Below, piece by piece: positions 26,881 to 36,702 of a stretch of 64,000 nt of DNA (the first letter of the stretch is position 1; each line of letters begins with the position of its first letter). This DNA is from Roseobacter denitrificans OCh 114. Its GTDB lineage: Bacteria > Pseudomonadota > Alphaproteobacteria > Rhodobacterales > Rhodobacteraceae. The stretch lies in contig NC_008209.1 of assembly GCF_000014045.1 (NCBI RefSeq), positions 829,001-893,000 on the forward strand, in the 5' to 3' direction. Position numbers and translations under genes: made by a program. The notes under the pieces were generated by a model that was given only the letters and a program-made list of their open reading frames with translations, searched no databases and was not told the origin of the DNA.

Positions 26881-28038
26881 ATGGACCGCGCGCGCGCTGA
26901 GCCGTCCTTTGTGCGGGTGGCCTTGTCACGCGCCGTTGATGCAGCAGCGGCGGCGCGGCTTGCAGCGCAACAGATCAGCGCGCGCGATACCTGTTTCGTG
27001 CTGGCCTTTGTGCCGGGCAACCGGAACGGCGCGGTGATTGCCCATTCCCTTGAAGAGGCTTTGGGCGGCGTGCCGGTTTTCGGCTGCTCAACGGCGGGTC
27101 AGATCACAACCGAGGGCTATGAAACCGATGCGCTGCTGCTGCTGGCCTTTCCCAAGGCGCATTTTCGCTGCGCCTCGGTTTTGATGGAGCCGCTCAACCC
27201 CCTGTCAACGACGCAGGCAGCGACCCATGCGCAGCGTCATGTTCAAAAGTTTTCCCATACCGCCGGGTGGAACCGGCTGGGACTTATCTTTACCGATGGT
27301 CTGTCCAAGCAGGAAGATATGCTGATTTCGGCGCTGGAAACCGCATTGGGTGATTTGCCGATATTTGGCGGCTCCGCCGGGGACGGGCTGCGGTTTGAAC
27401 AAACCTATGTGCTGCACAACGGCGAGGTGCATCACAACGCCGCCGTATTGCTATTGCTTGAGACGGATCTGCCCTTTCAGGGTATCGGGTTTGATCACTT
27501 CCTGCCCGGCGATAGCCAGGTGGTGATCACGGATGCCGACCCTGATGATCGCAAGGTATTCGAGATCAATGGCGCACCGGCGGCGCAGGAATACGCCCGC
27601 CTGGTTGGCTGCGCGGTGGAGGATTTGTCGCCCCAGATCTTCGCCGAAAATCCGTTGCTGATCGAGTACAAAGACACGCACTACGTGCGCGCGATATCGG
27701 ATGCGGGCGAAGATGGCGCGCTGTCTTTTCTGGCGGCGATTGATGACGGTCTGATCATGACCCTCGGGCAGGGACAGGAGATCATCGAGACCTTGCAAGC
27801 CGGATTGGATATCCGTGATGCAGAAGGGCGCAGCCCGGATTTCATCCTTGGTTTTGACTGCGTGCTGCGCAAGCTTGAGATCGAGCAAAAACAACTGGGG
27901 CATGCGGTGTCGAACGTGCTGGGGGCGGCGCATGTCTTTGGGTTCAACACTTACGGCGAGCAACATTGCGGCGTGCATATGAACCAGACGCTGGTGGGTG
28001 TGGCCTTTTTTGCACCTGAGCCGAGGGTTTTGTTTTGA
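26881..28038 (+). CDS. FIST-domain sensor protein
   Basis: A 385-residue cytoplasmic protein with a FIST_N domain (about residues 30-225, including GGVPVFGCSTAGQITTEGY and LPIFGGSAGDGLRF) and a FIST_C domain (about 235-370, FEINGAPAAQEYARLVG, FGFNTYGEQHCGVHMNQT). FIST proteins are predicted ligand-sensing partners of histidine kinases and chemoreceptors, with small amino-acid-like or aldehyde-derived ligands suggested. AGGAGG lies 8 nt before the ATG. Its stop overlaps the kinase start (TTGA at 28035), so the two are co-translated. The ligand is unknown; a formaldehyde adduct or glutathione derivative would fit the neighbours but is speculation. Confidence 0.85.
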   Translation: MDRARAEPSFVRVALSRAVDAAAAARLAAQQISARDTCFVLAFVPGNRNGAVIAHSLEEALGGVPVFGCSTAGQITTEGYETDALLLLAFPKAHFRCASVLMEPLNPLSTTQAATHAQRHVQKFSHTAGWNRLGLIFTDGLSKQEDMLISALETALGDLPIFGGSAGDGLRFEQTYVLHNGEVHHNAAVLLLLETDLPFQGIGFDHFLPGDSQVVITDADPDDRKVFEINGAPAAQEYARLVGCAVEDLSPQIFAENPLLIEYKDTHYVRAISDAGEDGALSFLAAIDDGLIMTLGQGQEIIETLQAGLDIRDAEGRSPDFILGFDCVLRKLEIEQKQLGHAVSNVLGAAHVFGFNTYGEQHCGVHMNQTLVGVAFFAPEPRVLF

Positions 28039-30299
28039 GTATGATCAACCCTGATGACCCGCTTGAGGTAAGGGTCGAAAAGCAGGCCAAGATCATCGAG
28101 GCGCTGATGCGCCGCGCGGGTCGGCAAAAAGACGTCGGCCCGTCTGCCTACCGTGCCTTTCAGTCTGCCATTGAATTGCAGCAAAAGATGGCCGCGCAGT
28201 CGCTCGAACTTGAAAGTGTCCGCTATGAACGGGAACGCACGCGCAAGACCCTCGCGGAGGCGCTGGGGTCGATGGAAGGGGGCCTTGCGCTTTTCTCCGA
28301 CGGGACGCTGAACATCTGCAACGACCTGTTCAAAGGCCTGCTGCCGGATATTTCGGATCAGATCGTGCCGGGGCTGAGCCTTGCGCGGTACTTTGATCTG
28401 ATGAGCAGCAGCGAATATCTGATCTCGACGGATCGCAAGCTGTTCACCATGCGCGGCGCGTTGGAGAGTGATCAGAACGAAGGGTCGGTCGTATCCTTGG
28501 TGGCAGAGGTTGCCAAGGACCGCTGGTATCAGATGAGCACGCAGCAGACATCGCCGGAGAACACGGTTCTGCTGCTGACGGAAATCACCGCGCTGGTGCG
28601 CCACAACCGGCGCGAAAAAGAGCATTTGATCGACCGTCAGGCGGATTACCTGCAAGCGGTATTCCAGAACATGAGTTCGGGTGTTTGTACGTTTTCGGCC
28701 ACCGGCGAGTTGATGATGCAAAACGGCCAGTTCCGCAGTATTCTGGGTGTGCCACTCAGCGTGTTGCAGCCGGGCACGCCGTTGCAGGAATTGCTGGATT
28801 TCATGCGGTCCAAATCGCTGATCACGGATAACGCCCTGTTGCAGATGGACGCCTGGCGGGACGAACTGAACAGGAAGGGGGCCGTGAGCACGCGGGTGTC
28901 GCATGGTGCCGCGCGGGTGCTTGATGTTCAGGCCAACCTTTTGCCGGATGGCGGTTTTCTGGTGGAGTTGAAAGACGTGACGCTGGAGGTCCGCTCTACC
29001 GAGATGCTGGAAAACCGTGTGATGGAGCGTACCGCAGAGCTGACCCGCGCGAATGCGAATCTGACCGAACAATATGAGGAAAAAGCCCGCGTTGAAGAAG
29101 AACTGCGCGTGGCAAAAGAACGCGCGGAGGCCGCCGTGTCATCAAAAACACGGTTCCTGGCGGCGGCCAGCCACGATCTTCTGCAGCCGATCAATGCCGC
29201 GAAACTGCTGATTTCCTCCTTGCAGGAAACCACCCGCGAAACGCGCTTTCGCCCGATGGTCGAACGGCTGGAAGGCGCCTTTGCCTCGGCGGAATACCTG
29301 CTGCATTCGCTGCTGGATATTTCACGACTGGAAAGCGCGGACCTTGACACGGTGACGACGACAAACGTCAGCCTTGAGGGGTTCATGCTTGGCATCAAGG
29401 CCGATCAGATGATGCTGGCGGCGCAGAAATCGGTTCAGTTTCATGTTGTGCCCTGCAGTCTGGTGGTGCGCTCTGATCCGGTTTATCTGCTGCGCTCCAT
29501 TCAGAACCTAGTGGTGAATGCCATTCAATATACCGATCCGGGGGGGCGGGTGCTGCTGGGGTGCAGGCGCACCGGAGACACGGTCGTGCTGGAGGTCTGG
29601 GACACCGGCATCGGGATCAATATCAAGGACCAGTCGCGTATCTTTGACGCCTTCACACGCGCAGAAAACGTGCCGATAGGTTCCGGGGTTGGTCTGGGTC
29701 TGTCGGTGGTCGACAGAGCGTGCCGTCTGTTGGGTCACAAGCTTTCGGTGCGTTCAAAACCCGGTGTCGGCTCCGTTTTCAGCATTGAGATGGAGGTGGT
29801 CAAGGGCGCGCCCAGCATGCCTATTCTGCAAGGTCCCATTGAGGACACGGCGGATGCGGCCCTAGATTACATCGTGATGGTCATCGAAAATGACGCTGAT
29901 GTGCTTTACGGCGTGACGCAGCGGCTGGAGCTTTGGGGCGCGAGCGTGCTGGCGGCACGTACCACTGCTGAAGCGCTCGATTTCATTGATGATCTGGGAA
30001 TGCCACCCGATATCATTCTGGCCGATTATCAATTGGACGCCGGTGAAACCGGTGTACAGGCGACCCTTGATCTGCGCGCCAAGACCGGCACTGCGATCCC
30101 TGCGATCCTGATCACGGCGGACCGTAGCGAAACAGTGCGTCGCCTCGGTGCGCAGCATGATATGTCTGTGATGACCAAACCTGCGGAGTTGTCGCGCCTG
30201 CGACGGCTGGTGGATTGGAAGGTGCGTGGCCGTGCCGCCCGCGCCGATACGTCTCATAAAAGGGTACATACAAAAGTCGAAGGTGACAGTCCCGCATGA
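28035..30299 (+). CDS. Hybrid sensor histidine kinase with C-terminal receiver
   Basis: A 754-residue cytoplasmic protein (no membrane span). Two PAS-like regions (about 75-190 and 200-320), a coiled coil (about 320-370), HisKA with SHDLLQPI (H380), HATPase_c with N box NLVVNAIQYT, VWDTGIGI and GVGLGLSVV, and a receiver with acceptor D664 in ILADYQLDAGETG. The start is TTG overlapping the FIST stop; an ATG at 28041 is also possible. The soluble design implies that input comes from the FIST protein. With the response regulator it resembles the FlhSR pair of Paracoccus, which controls C1 oxidation. That role is inferred from neighbours. Confidence 0.88.
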   Translation: MSMINPDDPLEVRVEKQAKIIEALMRRAGRQKDVGPSAYRAFQSAIELQQKMAAQSLELESVRYERERTRKTLAEALGSMEGGLALFSDGTLNICNDLFKGLLPDISDQIVPGLSLARYFDLMSSSEYLISTDRKLFTMRGALESDQNEGSVVSLVAEVAKDRWYQMSTQQTSPENTVLLLTEITALVRHNRREKEHLIDRQADYLQAVFQNMSSGVCTFSATGELMMQNGQFRSILGVPLSVLQPGTPLQELLDFMRSKSLITDNALLQMDAWRDELNRKGAVSTRVSHGAARVLDVQANLLPDGGFLVELKDVTLEVRSTEMLENRVMERTAELTRANANLTEQYEEKARVEEELRVAKERAEAAVSSKTRFLAAASHDLLQPINAAKLLISSLQETTRETRFRPMVERLEGAFASAEYLLHSLLDISRLESADLDTVTTTNVSLEGFMLGIKADQMMLAAQKSVQFHVVPCSLVVRSDPVYLLRSIQNLVVNAIQYTDPGGRVLLGCRRTGDTVVLEVWDTGIGINIKDQSRIFDAFTRAENVPIGSGVGLGLSVVDRACRLLGHKLSVRSKPGVGSVFSIEMEVVKGAPSMPILQGPIEDTADAALDYIVMVIENDADVLYGVTQRLELWGASVLAARTTAEALDFIDDLGMPPDIILADYQLDAGETGVQATLDLRAKTGTAIPAILITADRSETVRRLGAQHDMSVMTKPAELSRLRRLVDWKVRGRAARADTSHKRVHTKVEGDSPA

Positions 30300-30332
30300 G
30301 GCCCGCACACTCATATTCAGGAGGAAGCCCAT

Positions 30333-30992
30333 ATGTTTAGATTCCCAGCCATCCTATTTGCGATGTTTCTGGCCACAGGAATGGCGGTTGCCGCCCCCGT
30401 GGACGGCGAAAAAACCTATGACATGCTGTTCAAGAACGGCACCTTGGACGAGATTGATCGCGCATCTGCCCTTGTCTATCGCCGCGAAGTCACGAATGCG
30501 CTCAAACCCGAAGCCGGCGCGCGCGACACAGGCGATGTGACCCTGTCATTCCGTGAGGGGGACAAGGACGTCGCGATGCTGAAATTCTGGCAGGACGACA
30601 AACATCGTGCTTTGGGTATCTTTCCGGCCAGTGTCGGGAACCCGATGATCATGTATTTTTATGAAACCGTCGTGCGGGACATGGCCGAGGCGGCAGGCGG
30701 CAGCCCGTATTACATCCGCAACAGGGTGAAGGAAGCGTTGATCCAACCATCCGATATCATCGAAGGCGAAGCGGTTGTTGATGGTGCAACGGTGCCGACC
30801 CGGACGATCCGGCTCTATCCTTTTGCGGACGATCCCAATGTTGACCGGATGCGCGGATTTGGTGATCTGGAGTTACGGGTCACCATGTCTGATGCCGTGC
30901 CCGGCTGGTACATGACCCTCGTCGCCGAAGCGTCGGAAGGGGCGGTCTATCGCTCTGAATTGTCGTTCCTGCGGCTGGACGAAGCGCAATGA
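30333..30992 (+). CDS. Exported protein of unknown function
   Basis: A 219-residue protein with a signal peptide (MFRFPAILFAMFLATGMAVA) and a mature part rich in beta strands (VTLSFREGDKDVAMLKFWQDD, FGDLELRVTMSDAVPGWYM). I recognise no domain. AGGAGG is placed 8 nt before the ATG. It follows the hybrid kinase by 33 bp and overlaps the next small gene. Its pairing with a second exported protein inside the methanol oxidation island suggests a periplasmic accessory role. No Cys, haem or metal motif is visible. Confidence 0.7.
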   Translation: MFRFPAILFAMFLATGMAVAAPVDGEKTYDMLFKNGTLDEIDRASALVYRREVTNALKPEAGARDTGDVTLSFREGDKDVAMLKFWQDDKHRALGIFPASVGNPMIMYFYETVVRDMAEAAGGSPYYIRNRVKEALIQPSDIIEGEAVVDGATVPTRTIRLYPFADDPNVDRMRGFGDLELRVTMSDAVPGWYMTLVAEASEGAVYRSELSFLRLDEAQ

Positions 30993-31336
30993 AGGGTTGG
31001 GTGCTGGCACTTGCGCTGAGCGTGCCGACGGCAGCAATATCGCAGACCGTGGCCGAACAGTTGAACGATTATCCGACGGCTGCACGCGCGGATTATGTCT
31101 TTGCCTGTATGGTGACGAACGGGCAGACCCGTGAAATGCTGGACCGCTGTGCCTGTTCAATCGACGAGATCGCTTCCATTCTGTCCTACGAACAGTATCT
31201 GGAGGCTGAAACGGTCCTGTCCATGCGGCGTGTCGGGGGGGAGCGTATGTCGTTTTTCCGCAGCGCTGCCATGGCCGAGAATATGGTCGCCGATCTACGC
31301 CGCGCACAGGCAGAAGCAGAAGTGATCTGCTTTTAA
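30989..31336 (+). CDS. Small exported Cys-containing protein of unknown function
   Basis: A 115-residue protein with a signal peptide (MKGWVLALALSVPTAAISQ). The ~95-residue mature part is helical with four Cys (FACMVTNG, DRCACSID, VICF at the end) that could form two disulfides in the periplasm. The ATG overlaps the upstream stop (ATGA at 30989). A strong terminator follows, so it ends the transcript. No family is recognised; the Cys spacing (C-x17-C-x-C) is not a haem motif. Confidence 0.68.
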   Translation: MKGWVLALALSVPTAAISQTVAEQLNDYPTAARADYVFACMVTNGQTREMLDRCACSIDEIASILSYEQYLEAETVLSMRRVGGERMSFFRSAAMAENMVADLRRAQAEAEVICF

Positions 31337-31357
31337 GCCTGAACCCGGTTTCTCATG

Positions 31358-31395
31358 AAAAAGCGCCGCAGGGATCAAACCTGCGGCGCTTTTTT
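31358..31395 (+). terminator. Strong intrinsic terminator, possibly bidirectional
   Basis: A perfect 15-bp stem (31358-31372 with 31380-31394) has the loop GATCAAA. It is followed on the + strand by a T-run and preceded by an A-run, so it can also work for the convergent gene that ends at 31416. Confidence 0.9.
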
Positions 31396-31415
31396 GTGTG
31401 TATCACGGGGGCTGT

Positions 31416-32228
31416 TCAGCCGCTCACGGATTTCGGCAGGATCTTTTCAAATTCATTACCATCCGTATCCGTGGCTTTCACGGTCAGGGCAGTGGAGCCG
31501 TTGTCATTATAGGCAAAGCGGAACACCGGGTTCTCCGAAATCGAAATACCCCCGTCCATGGTGAACAACAATTCGTCGTCCTGCCACACTTCGATATGAT
31601 CAATGAAATGGGCGGGAATGAATAGCTGTGTGATCTGATCGCGCTGCAGACCGGAGTAGTTCGGATGGCGGATCATGATCTGCGCCTCGCGACGGGGTGT
31701 CGACATTTGCGCGCCACTGTCAAAGGTCCGCAGTTTCATCTTGCCCATGCCAGCCAGCGCAATCTCGGGGTCCTTGGTGGCAGGGGCCGAGCATCCGCCG
31801 GAGGCTTTGACAAAGCGGCCTGCCATATGCAACCCGTCAGGCGTCTGCGCGATCACACGCACGTTGGAGTATTGATTGACGCGCACACGCATCTCGAAAT
31901 CCAGCAAGCCCATGGCAGGTGTAAACCCGAACACTGCAGCGATGGGGGCCGGGTTTTCGTCAATCACAACGGTGGCGGTGCTGATCGGGGCGCTGCCCTC
32001 AACCTGGCGCAGAATGATTGGCACGGTTGCGGCATCATGCGCGCGGAAGGGTGCTTCGATTGTCAAAACGTCGTCGGCAGAGGCCAGCGGCGCATCCCCC
32101 ACAACGTCGTATCGCAGTTCCTCCCAGGTCTCGCCCGGTAACAGTGGATTGCGCACTGTGTCCGAGGCCCATGCCGTGCTTGATACCAATGCGGCAACAG
32201 CGGCCAGTGTGATGAATTTAGAAGCCAT
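31416..32228 (-). CDS. Quinoprotein dehydrogenase-associated SoxYZ-like carrier 1
   Basis: A 270-residue periplasmic protein: signal peptide (FITLAAVAALVSSTAWA), a SoxY-like domain (about 30-145) ending in SGGCSAPA with a single conserved Cys (C146), and a SoxZ-like domain (about 165-265, IRHPNYSGLQRDQITQLFIPAHFI...GGISISENPVFRFAY). In Sox systems SoxY carries sulfur intermediates on a terminal Cys; in this fused family near PQQ dehydrogenases the carried group is unknown. ATG at 32228 has GGAGGA at 7 nt; the frame upstream is not used. A paralog lies at 40504-41316. Confidence 0.85.
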   Translation of the reverse strand: MASKFITLAAVAALVSSTAWASDTVRNPLLPGETWEELRYDVVGDAPLASADDVLTIEAPFRAHDAATVPIILRQVEGSAPISTATVVIDENPAPIAAVFGFTPAMGLLDFEMRVRVNQYSNVRVIAQTPDGLHMAGRFVKASGGCSAPATKDPEIALAGMGKMKLRTFDSGAQMSTPRREAQIMIRHPNYSGLQRDQITQLFIPAHFIDHIEVWQDDELLFTMDGGISISENPVFRFAYNDNGSTALTVKATDTDGNEFEKILPKSVSG

Positions 32229-32351
32229 ACCATTCTCCTCCAGCATGGGAATTTGCAGTTTATGGCACGAATCGCCCAAAAAAGACACATATACCTAAGG
32301 GGGCGTGGGTAACGGTGTCGTGTTTGGCTACACCTGTGTCGGGAGGATGCC

Positions 32352-33395
32352 ATGTTTGAAGCGATCATAACCCTGTGTTTGAGCCTGAGCGACGGGCCGT
32401 GTCGTGACCATCTGTTACCGGGTTATGAGGCGCAAACGCAGGCGGCCTGTCAGGTGGCCCTGTCCGACAATCCGCCCGATCTACGCGTTTTCACGGGCTT
32501 GCAAGCGCAGGGCATCGCAACCTGTCAGCCGATGGGCGAAACGCTGAGCATGACAGAGGTCGCGCCCGGCGTTTTTGTCCATGTCGGCCGCATAGAAGAG
32601 CCAAACGCATCGAACCGGGGTGACGTCAGCAACATGGGGTTCATCATCGGTGAAACGAGCGTCGCGGTCATTGATGCCGGCAGCGCGCGCTGGATCGGCG
32701 AGGCACTTTGGCGCGCCATTCGCACGCGCACAGACAAACCCGTGAGCCATGCGATCGTCACGCATATGCATCCGGATCATGCTCTGGGTGTCGCGTTGTT
32801 TTCCGAGGCGGGCGCGGCAGTGGTCGGTCACACCGGGTTGCCGCGCGCGCTGGCAGACCGGCAGGCCAACTATCTGGAGAGCCTGACGTCTCTGATTGGG
32901 GCGGAGGCGCTGCTGGGCACGCGGGCACCCGAAGTCGACATCGCGGTAACAGATCAGTTGCAGATTGATCTGGGCGCGCGGCCCCTGACCATGCAGGCCT
33001 GGCCGGTGGCGCACACCGGGAATGACCTCACGGTCTGGGACACCGAGACGGGAACGTTTTTTGCCGGCGATCTGATATTCGACCGGCACTTGCCTGCTCT
33101 GGATGGCCGATTGACGGGGTGGCGTGCGGTGCTGCGCGCGTTGCAGGGCTTGGATATTGAACGTGTCGTGCCGGGGCATGGTGCCGCCGCGCTGGACTGG
33201 CCTCTGGGGTCAGAGCCGATGGCGCGGTATCTGTCGGTCTTGGAAAAGGACACCCGCGCCGCGGTCGAGGCGGGTACGCGGCTGGGCACGGCAGTTGAGG
33301 AAATAGCGCAGAGCGAACGCAGCCTGTGGCAGCTTTTTGACGCCTATAATCCGCGCAATGCCACCGTGGCCTTCACGGAACTGGAATGGGAATGA
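32352..33395 (+). CDS. Quinoprotein relay system zinc metallohydrolase (metallo-beta-lactamase fold)
   Basis: A 347-residue protein. A hydrophobic, Cys-containing N-terminus (about 1-60) is followed by an MBL domain with H138-x-H140-x-D142-H143 (THMHPDHALG), a third His in AHTGND, Asp in FFAGDLIF and the final His in VPGHGAAAL: a complete dinuclear zinc site. Members of this family occur beside SoxYZ-like carriers and PQQ dehydrogenases, hence the name. Related MBL enzymes (SoxH, glyoxalase II, persulfide dioxygenase) cleave thioesters or sulfur compounds. It is divergent from the SoxYZ-like gene. The substrate is not known. Confidence 0.82.
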   Translation: MFEAIITLCLSLSDGPCRDHLLPGYEAQTQAACQVALSDNPPDLRVFTGLQAQGIATCQPMGETLSMTEVAPGVFVHVGRIEEPNASNRGDVSNMGFIIGETSVAVIDAGSARWIGEALWRAIRTRTDKPVSHAIVTHMHPDHALGVALFSEAGAAVVGHTGLPRALADRQANYLESLTSLIGAEALLGTRAPEVDIAVTDQLQIDLGARPLTMQAWPVAHTGNDLTVWDTETGTFFAGDLIFDRHLPALDGRLTGWRAVLRALQGLDIERVVPGHGAAALDWPLGSEPMARYLSVLEKDTRAAVEAGTRLGTAVEEIAQSERSLWQLFDAYNPRNATVAFTELEWE

Positions 33396-33405
33396 CCCGC
33401 TTTGT

Positions 33406-34029
33406 CTAACCCTGATCAACCACGGCAGCACTGAGCATCTGGCCGATTGAAAACAGACGCCGTTCCAGCAGGGTGGGCGTCTCACACAGATAGGCGATGT
33501 TGCGTTGGCGGTCGGTGTAGATGATCTGATCCCAATCGAGCCTCTCTTCCAGCATGTCCACCCTGTCGAAATCTGGGTTGTCCGCGACAAGTATTGAATC
33601 CATCTCCGCGCGGTTGGCATCAATTTGTTCGGCAAGCGCAATCTGGCTGAGGGAAAAATCCTCGATGCCAGTGATGATTCGCGCGCGGCGCTTCGACAGC
33701 GTATTGAATACCGATTCGAAAACGAGCCCAAGCGCTTCGGCATCCCCGTCATAGGTGGCTGCGAATGCATCCACGCGCGGCTGAAGTGTTTCAAGTTCAA
33801 CGCGTCGCAGCGACAGATACCCGGCCAATTCGGTCACATCCGCGCGCAGCGCGTCATTGTCGTCAGCCAGTTCTGAATTGACCGGGTGAGGCCACATCAA
33901 GCCCAAAGACAGCGTTGCTACCTTGCGTTGTACGCAGGGCCATGTTGGATCAGAAAAGTCTGCCGCCTGCGCAGGTGCGCCCACCGCGACCAGCGCCAGC
34001 GTCAGGCAAAGAGGTTTGATCATCGACAT
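33406..34029 (-). CDS. Exported protein of unknown function
   Basis: A 207-residue protein with a signal peptide (MSMIKPLCLTLALVAVGAPAQA) and a mainly helical mature part (DDNDALRADVTELAGYLSLRRVELETL, about residues 60-85, may be a coiled coil). There are two Cys, WPCVQRKV near the mature N-terminus and YLCETP near the end. ATG at 34029 has GGAG at 7 nt. It converges with the MBL gene (11-bp gap) and is divergent from the formaldehyde dehydrogenase gene. I recognise no family; the island context suggests a periplasmic accessory. Confidence 0.68.
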   Translation of the reverse strand: MSMIKPLCLTLALVAVGAPAQAADFSDPTWPCVQRKVATLSLGLMWPHPVNSELADDNDALRADVTELAGYLSLRRVELETLQPRVDAFAATYDGDAEALGLVFESVFNTLSKRRARIITGIEDFSLSQIALAEQIDANRAEMDSILVADNPDFDRVDMLEERLDWDQIIYTDRQRNIAYLCETPTLLERRLFSIGQMLSAAVVDQG

Positions 34030-34191
34030 GCGGTATCTCCGTAACGAGGTTTGTACTATGGCCAAGCATCCCTTGGCTGTCCAGCGCCCCCAATACCCAC
34101 CATTGTCTTAGTTGTTCTGAAGCTTGCTCGGCCCGCATACTCTGGTGGAGTACGGTAGCATGCCAATGTGCTGCACCTTTGGGAGACGATT

Positions 34192-35307
<1,116 letters not shown>

Positions 35308-35315
35308 GAGCAGAG

Positions 35316-36140
35316 ATGGAGCTGATATCAGAAAACCGGAGTTTTGGCGGCAGCCAGCAGGTCTTCAAGCACCCGTCGAACACGTGCGGCTGCGAGATGA
35401 CATTCGCGGCCTACCTGCCGCCTCAGGCGCAGGATGGACCTGTCCCGGTTTTGTGGTATCTCAGCGGTCTGACCTGCACCCATGAAAACGCGATGACCAA
35501 GGGCGGTTTTCAGGAACACGCGGCCAAAAACGGTTTGGCGGTCATCTTTCCGGATACGTCGCCGCGCGGTGCGGGTGTCAGTGATGACGAGGCCTATGAC
35601 CTTGGCCAGGGGGCCGGGTTTTATGTCAATGCGACGCGGGACCCCTGGAAGACCAACTATCGCATGTATGATTACATCGTGAGCGAATTGCGCTCGATCA
35701 TCGTGGATAATCTGCCGGTGCAGGACAAACACGGCATCACCGGCCATTCCATGGGCGGGCATGGTGCGATCACGATCGCCATTCGCAACGCAGGCCTGTT
35801 TGATTCCCTGTCTGCATTTGCGCCCATCGCCAATCCGACGCAGTCTGACTGGGGCCGCAAACAACTCAGCGCCTATCTGGGGGACGACGAAAGCAACTGG
35901 GCGGATCATGATGCCACGCTCTTGCTGGAAGAACACGGCTGGAAGGGTGATTTGCTGGTGGATCAGGGGGCTGCCGATCAGTTCCTCGACCTGCTCAAAC
36001 CCGAAGCGCTGGCAGACATGATGGCGCGTCGGCGTCAACCCGGACAGCTCCGGATGCAAAGCGGCTATGATCATTCGTATTTCTTCGTGAACAGTTTTGC
36101 GCGGGATCATGTATCATGGCACGCGGAGCGACTACACTGA
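35316..36140 (+). CDS. fghA: S-formylglutathione hydrolase
   Basis: A 274-residue alpha/beta hydrolase (esterase D family) that splits S-formylglutathione to formate and glutathione. Nucleophile Ser in GHSMGGHGA, Asp in DQGAADQFL, His in YDHSYFF: the full triad in the right order. WYLSGLTCTHENAMTKGGFQ is the family fingerprint. I chose the ATG at 35316; a TTG at 35304 overlaps the dehydrogenase stop and is possible. It follows frmA directly, so C1 oxidation proceeds stepwise in one transcript, then the cytochrome and xoxF genes. Confidence 0.93.
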   Translation: MELISENRSFGGSQQVFKHPSNTCGCEMTFAAYLPPQAQDGPVPVLWYLSGLTCTHENAMTKGGFQEHAAKNGLAVIFPDTSPRGAGVSDDEAYDLGQGAGFYVNATRDPWKTNYRMYDYIVSELRSIIVDNLPVQDKHGITGHSMGGHGAITIAIRNAGLFDSLSAFAPIANPTQSDWGRKQLSAYLGDDESNWADHDATLLLEEHGWKGDLLVDQGAADQFLDLLKPEALADMMARRRQPGQLRMQSGYDHSYFFVNSFARDHVSWHAERLH

Positions 36141-36175
36141 CTGTTCGACCAAGGTGAAACCAAGGAAGGTACTAT

Positions 36176-36577
36176 ATGCTAAAGAAATTTCTATCCGTCG
36201 CCTGCCTCATGGCACTGCCTGCCGCTGGCTTTGCGGATGGGCATATCACGGGCGATGCAGCGGCTGGTGAAAAGGTATTTCGCAAGTGCAAAGCCTGTCA
36301 TGCCGTTGGTGAGGGCGCCGAGAACAAGATTGGCCCCGCCCTGAATGGCATCGTTGACGCCGCTGTCGCTGGCAATCCCGATTTCAAATATTCGGATGTG
36401 CTGATGGCGATGGCAGCCGAGGGCAAGACATGGACACCTGAGGAGCTGTCCGGCTTCCTTGAAAAACCACGCAACTACGCGAAGGGCACCAAGATGGCCT
36501 TTGCCGGATTGCGCAAGGAAGAAGACCGCATGAACGTAATCGCATATCTTGCGTCTTTCCCGGCAGGGGGGTCGTAA
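36176..36577 (+). CDS. Class I cytochrome c (c2/c550 type)
   Basis: A 133-residue periplasmic electron carrier: signal peptide (residues 1-20, cleavage near GFADG), haem attachment C38-K-A-C41-H42, NKIGPALNG loop and axial Met107 in GTKMAFAGL. The fold is that of cytochrome c2/c550. Positioned 35 bp after fghA and 125 bp before xoxF, it may pass electrons from XoxG toward the terminal oxidase. It could equally serve general respiration. Confidence 0.88.
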   Translation: MLKKFLSVACLMALPAAGFADGHITGDAAAGEKVFRKCKACHAVGEGAENKIGPALNGIVDAAVAGNPDFKYSDVLMAMAAEGKTWTPEELSGFLEKPRNYAKGTKMAFAGLRKEEDRMNVIAYLASFPAGGS

Positions 36578-36587
36578 GACAACGAAT

Positions 36588-36622
36588 TTCCTGTGGCGTG
36601 GGACAGACCTACTCCACAGGAA
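36588..36622. other. Hairpin after the cytochrome gene
   Basis: TTCCTGTGG (36588-36596) pairs with CCACAGGAA (36614-36622), a 9-bp stem with a 17-nt loop and no T-run. It may end or process the upstream transcript before xoxF. Confidence 0.45.
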
Positions 36623-36702
36623 TAACCCGGTACCCTGTCCGTTCCTTGGTCAGGTGTATCATTCCAGCGGCAATCCTGCCGCATTCTAGGGAGGTAATTT
36701 AG

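Noticed and set aside
27951..29072. 373-codon minus-strand frame
   Set aside because: Antisense to the FIST and kinase genes; composition typical of a shadow frame.
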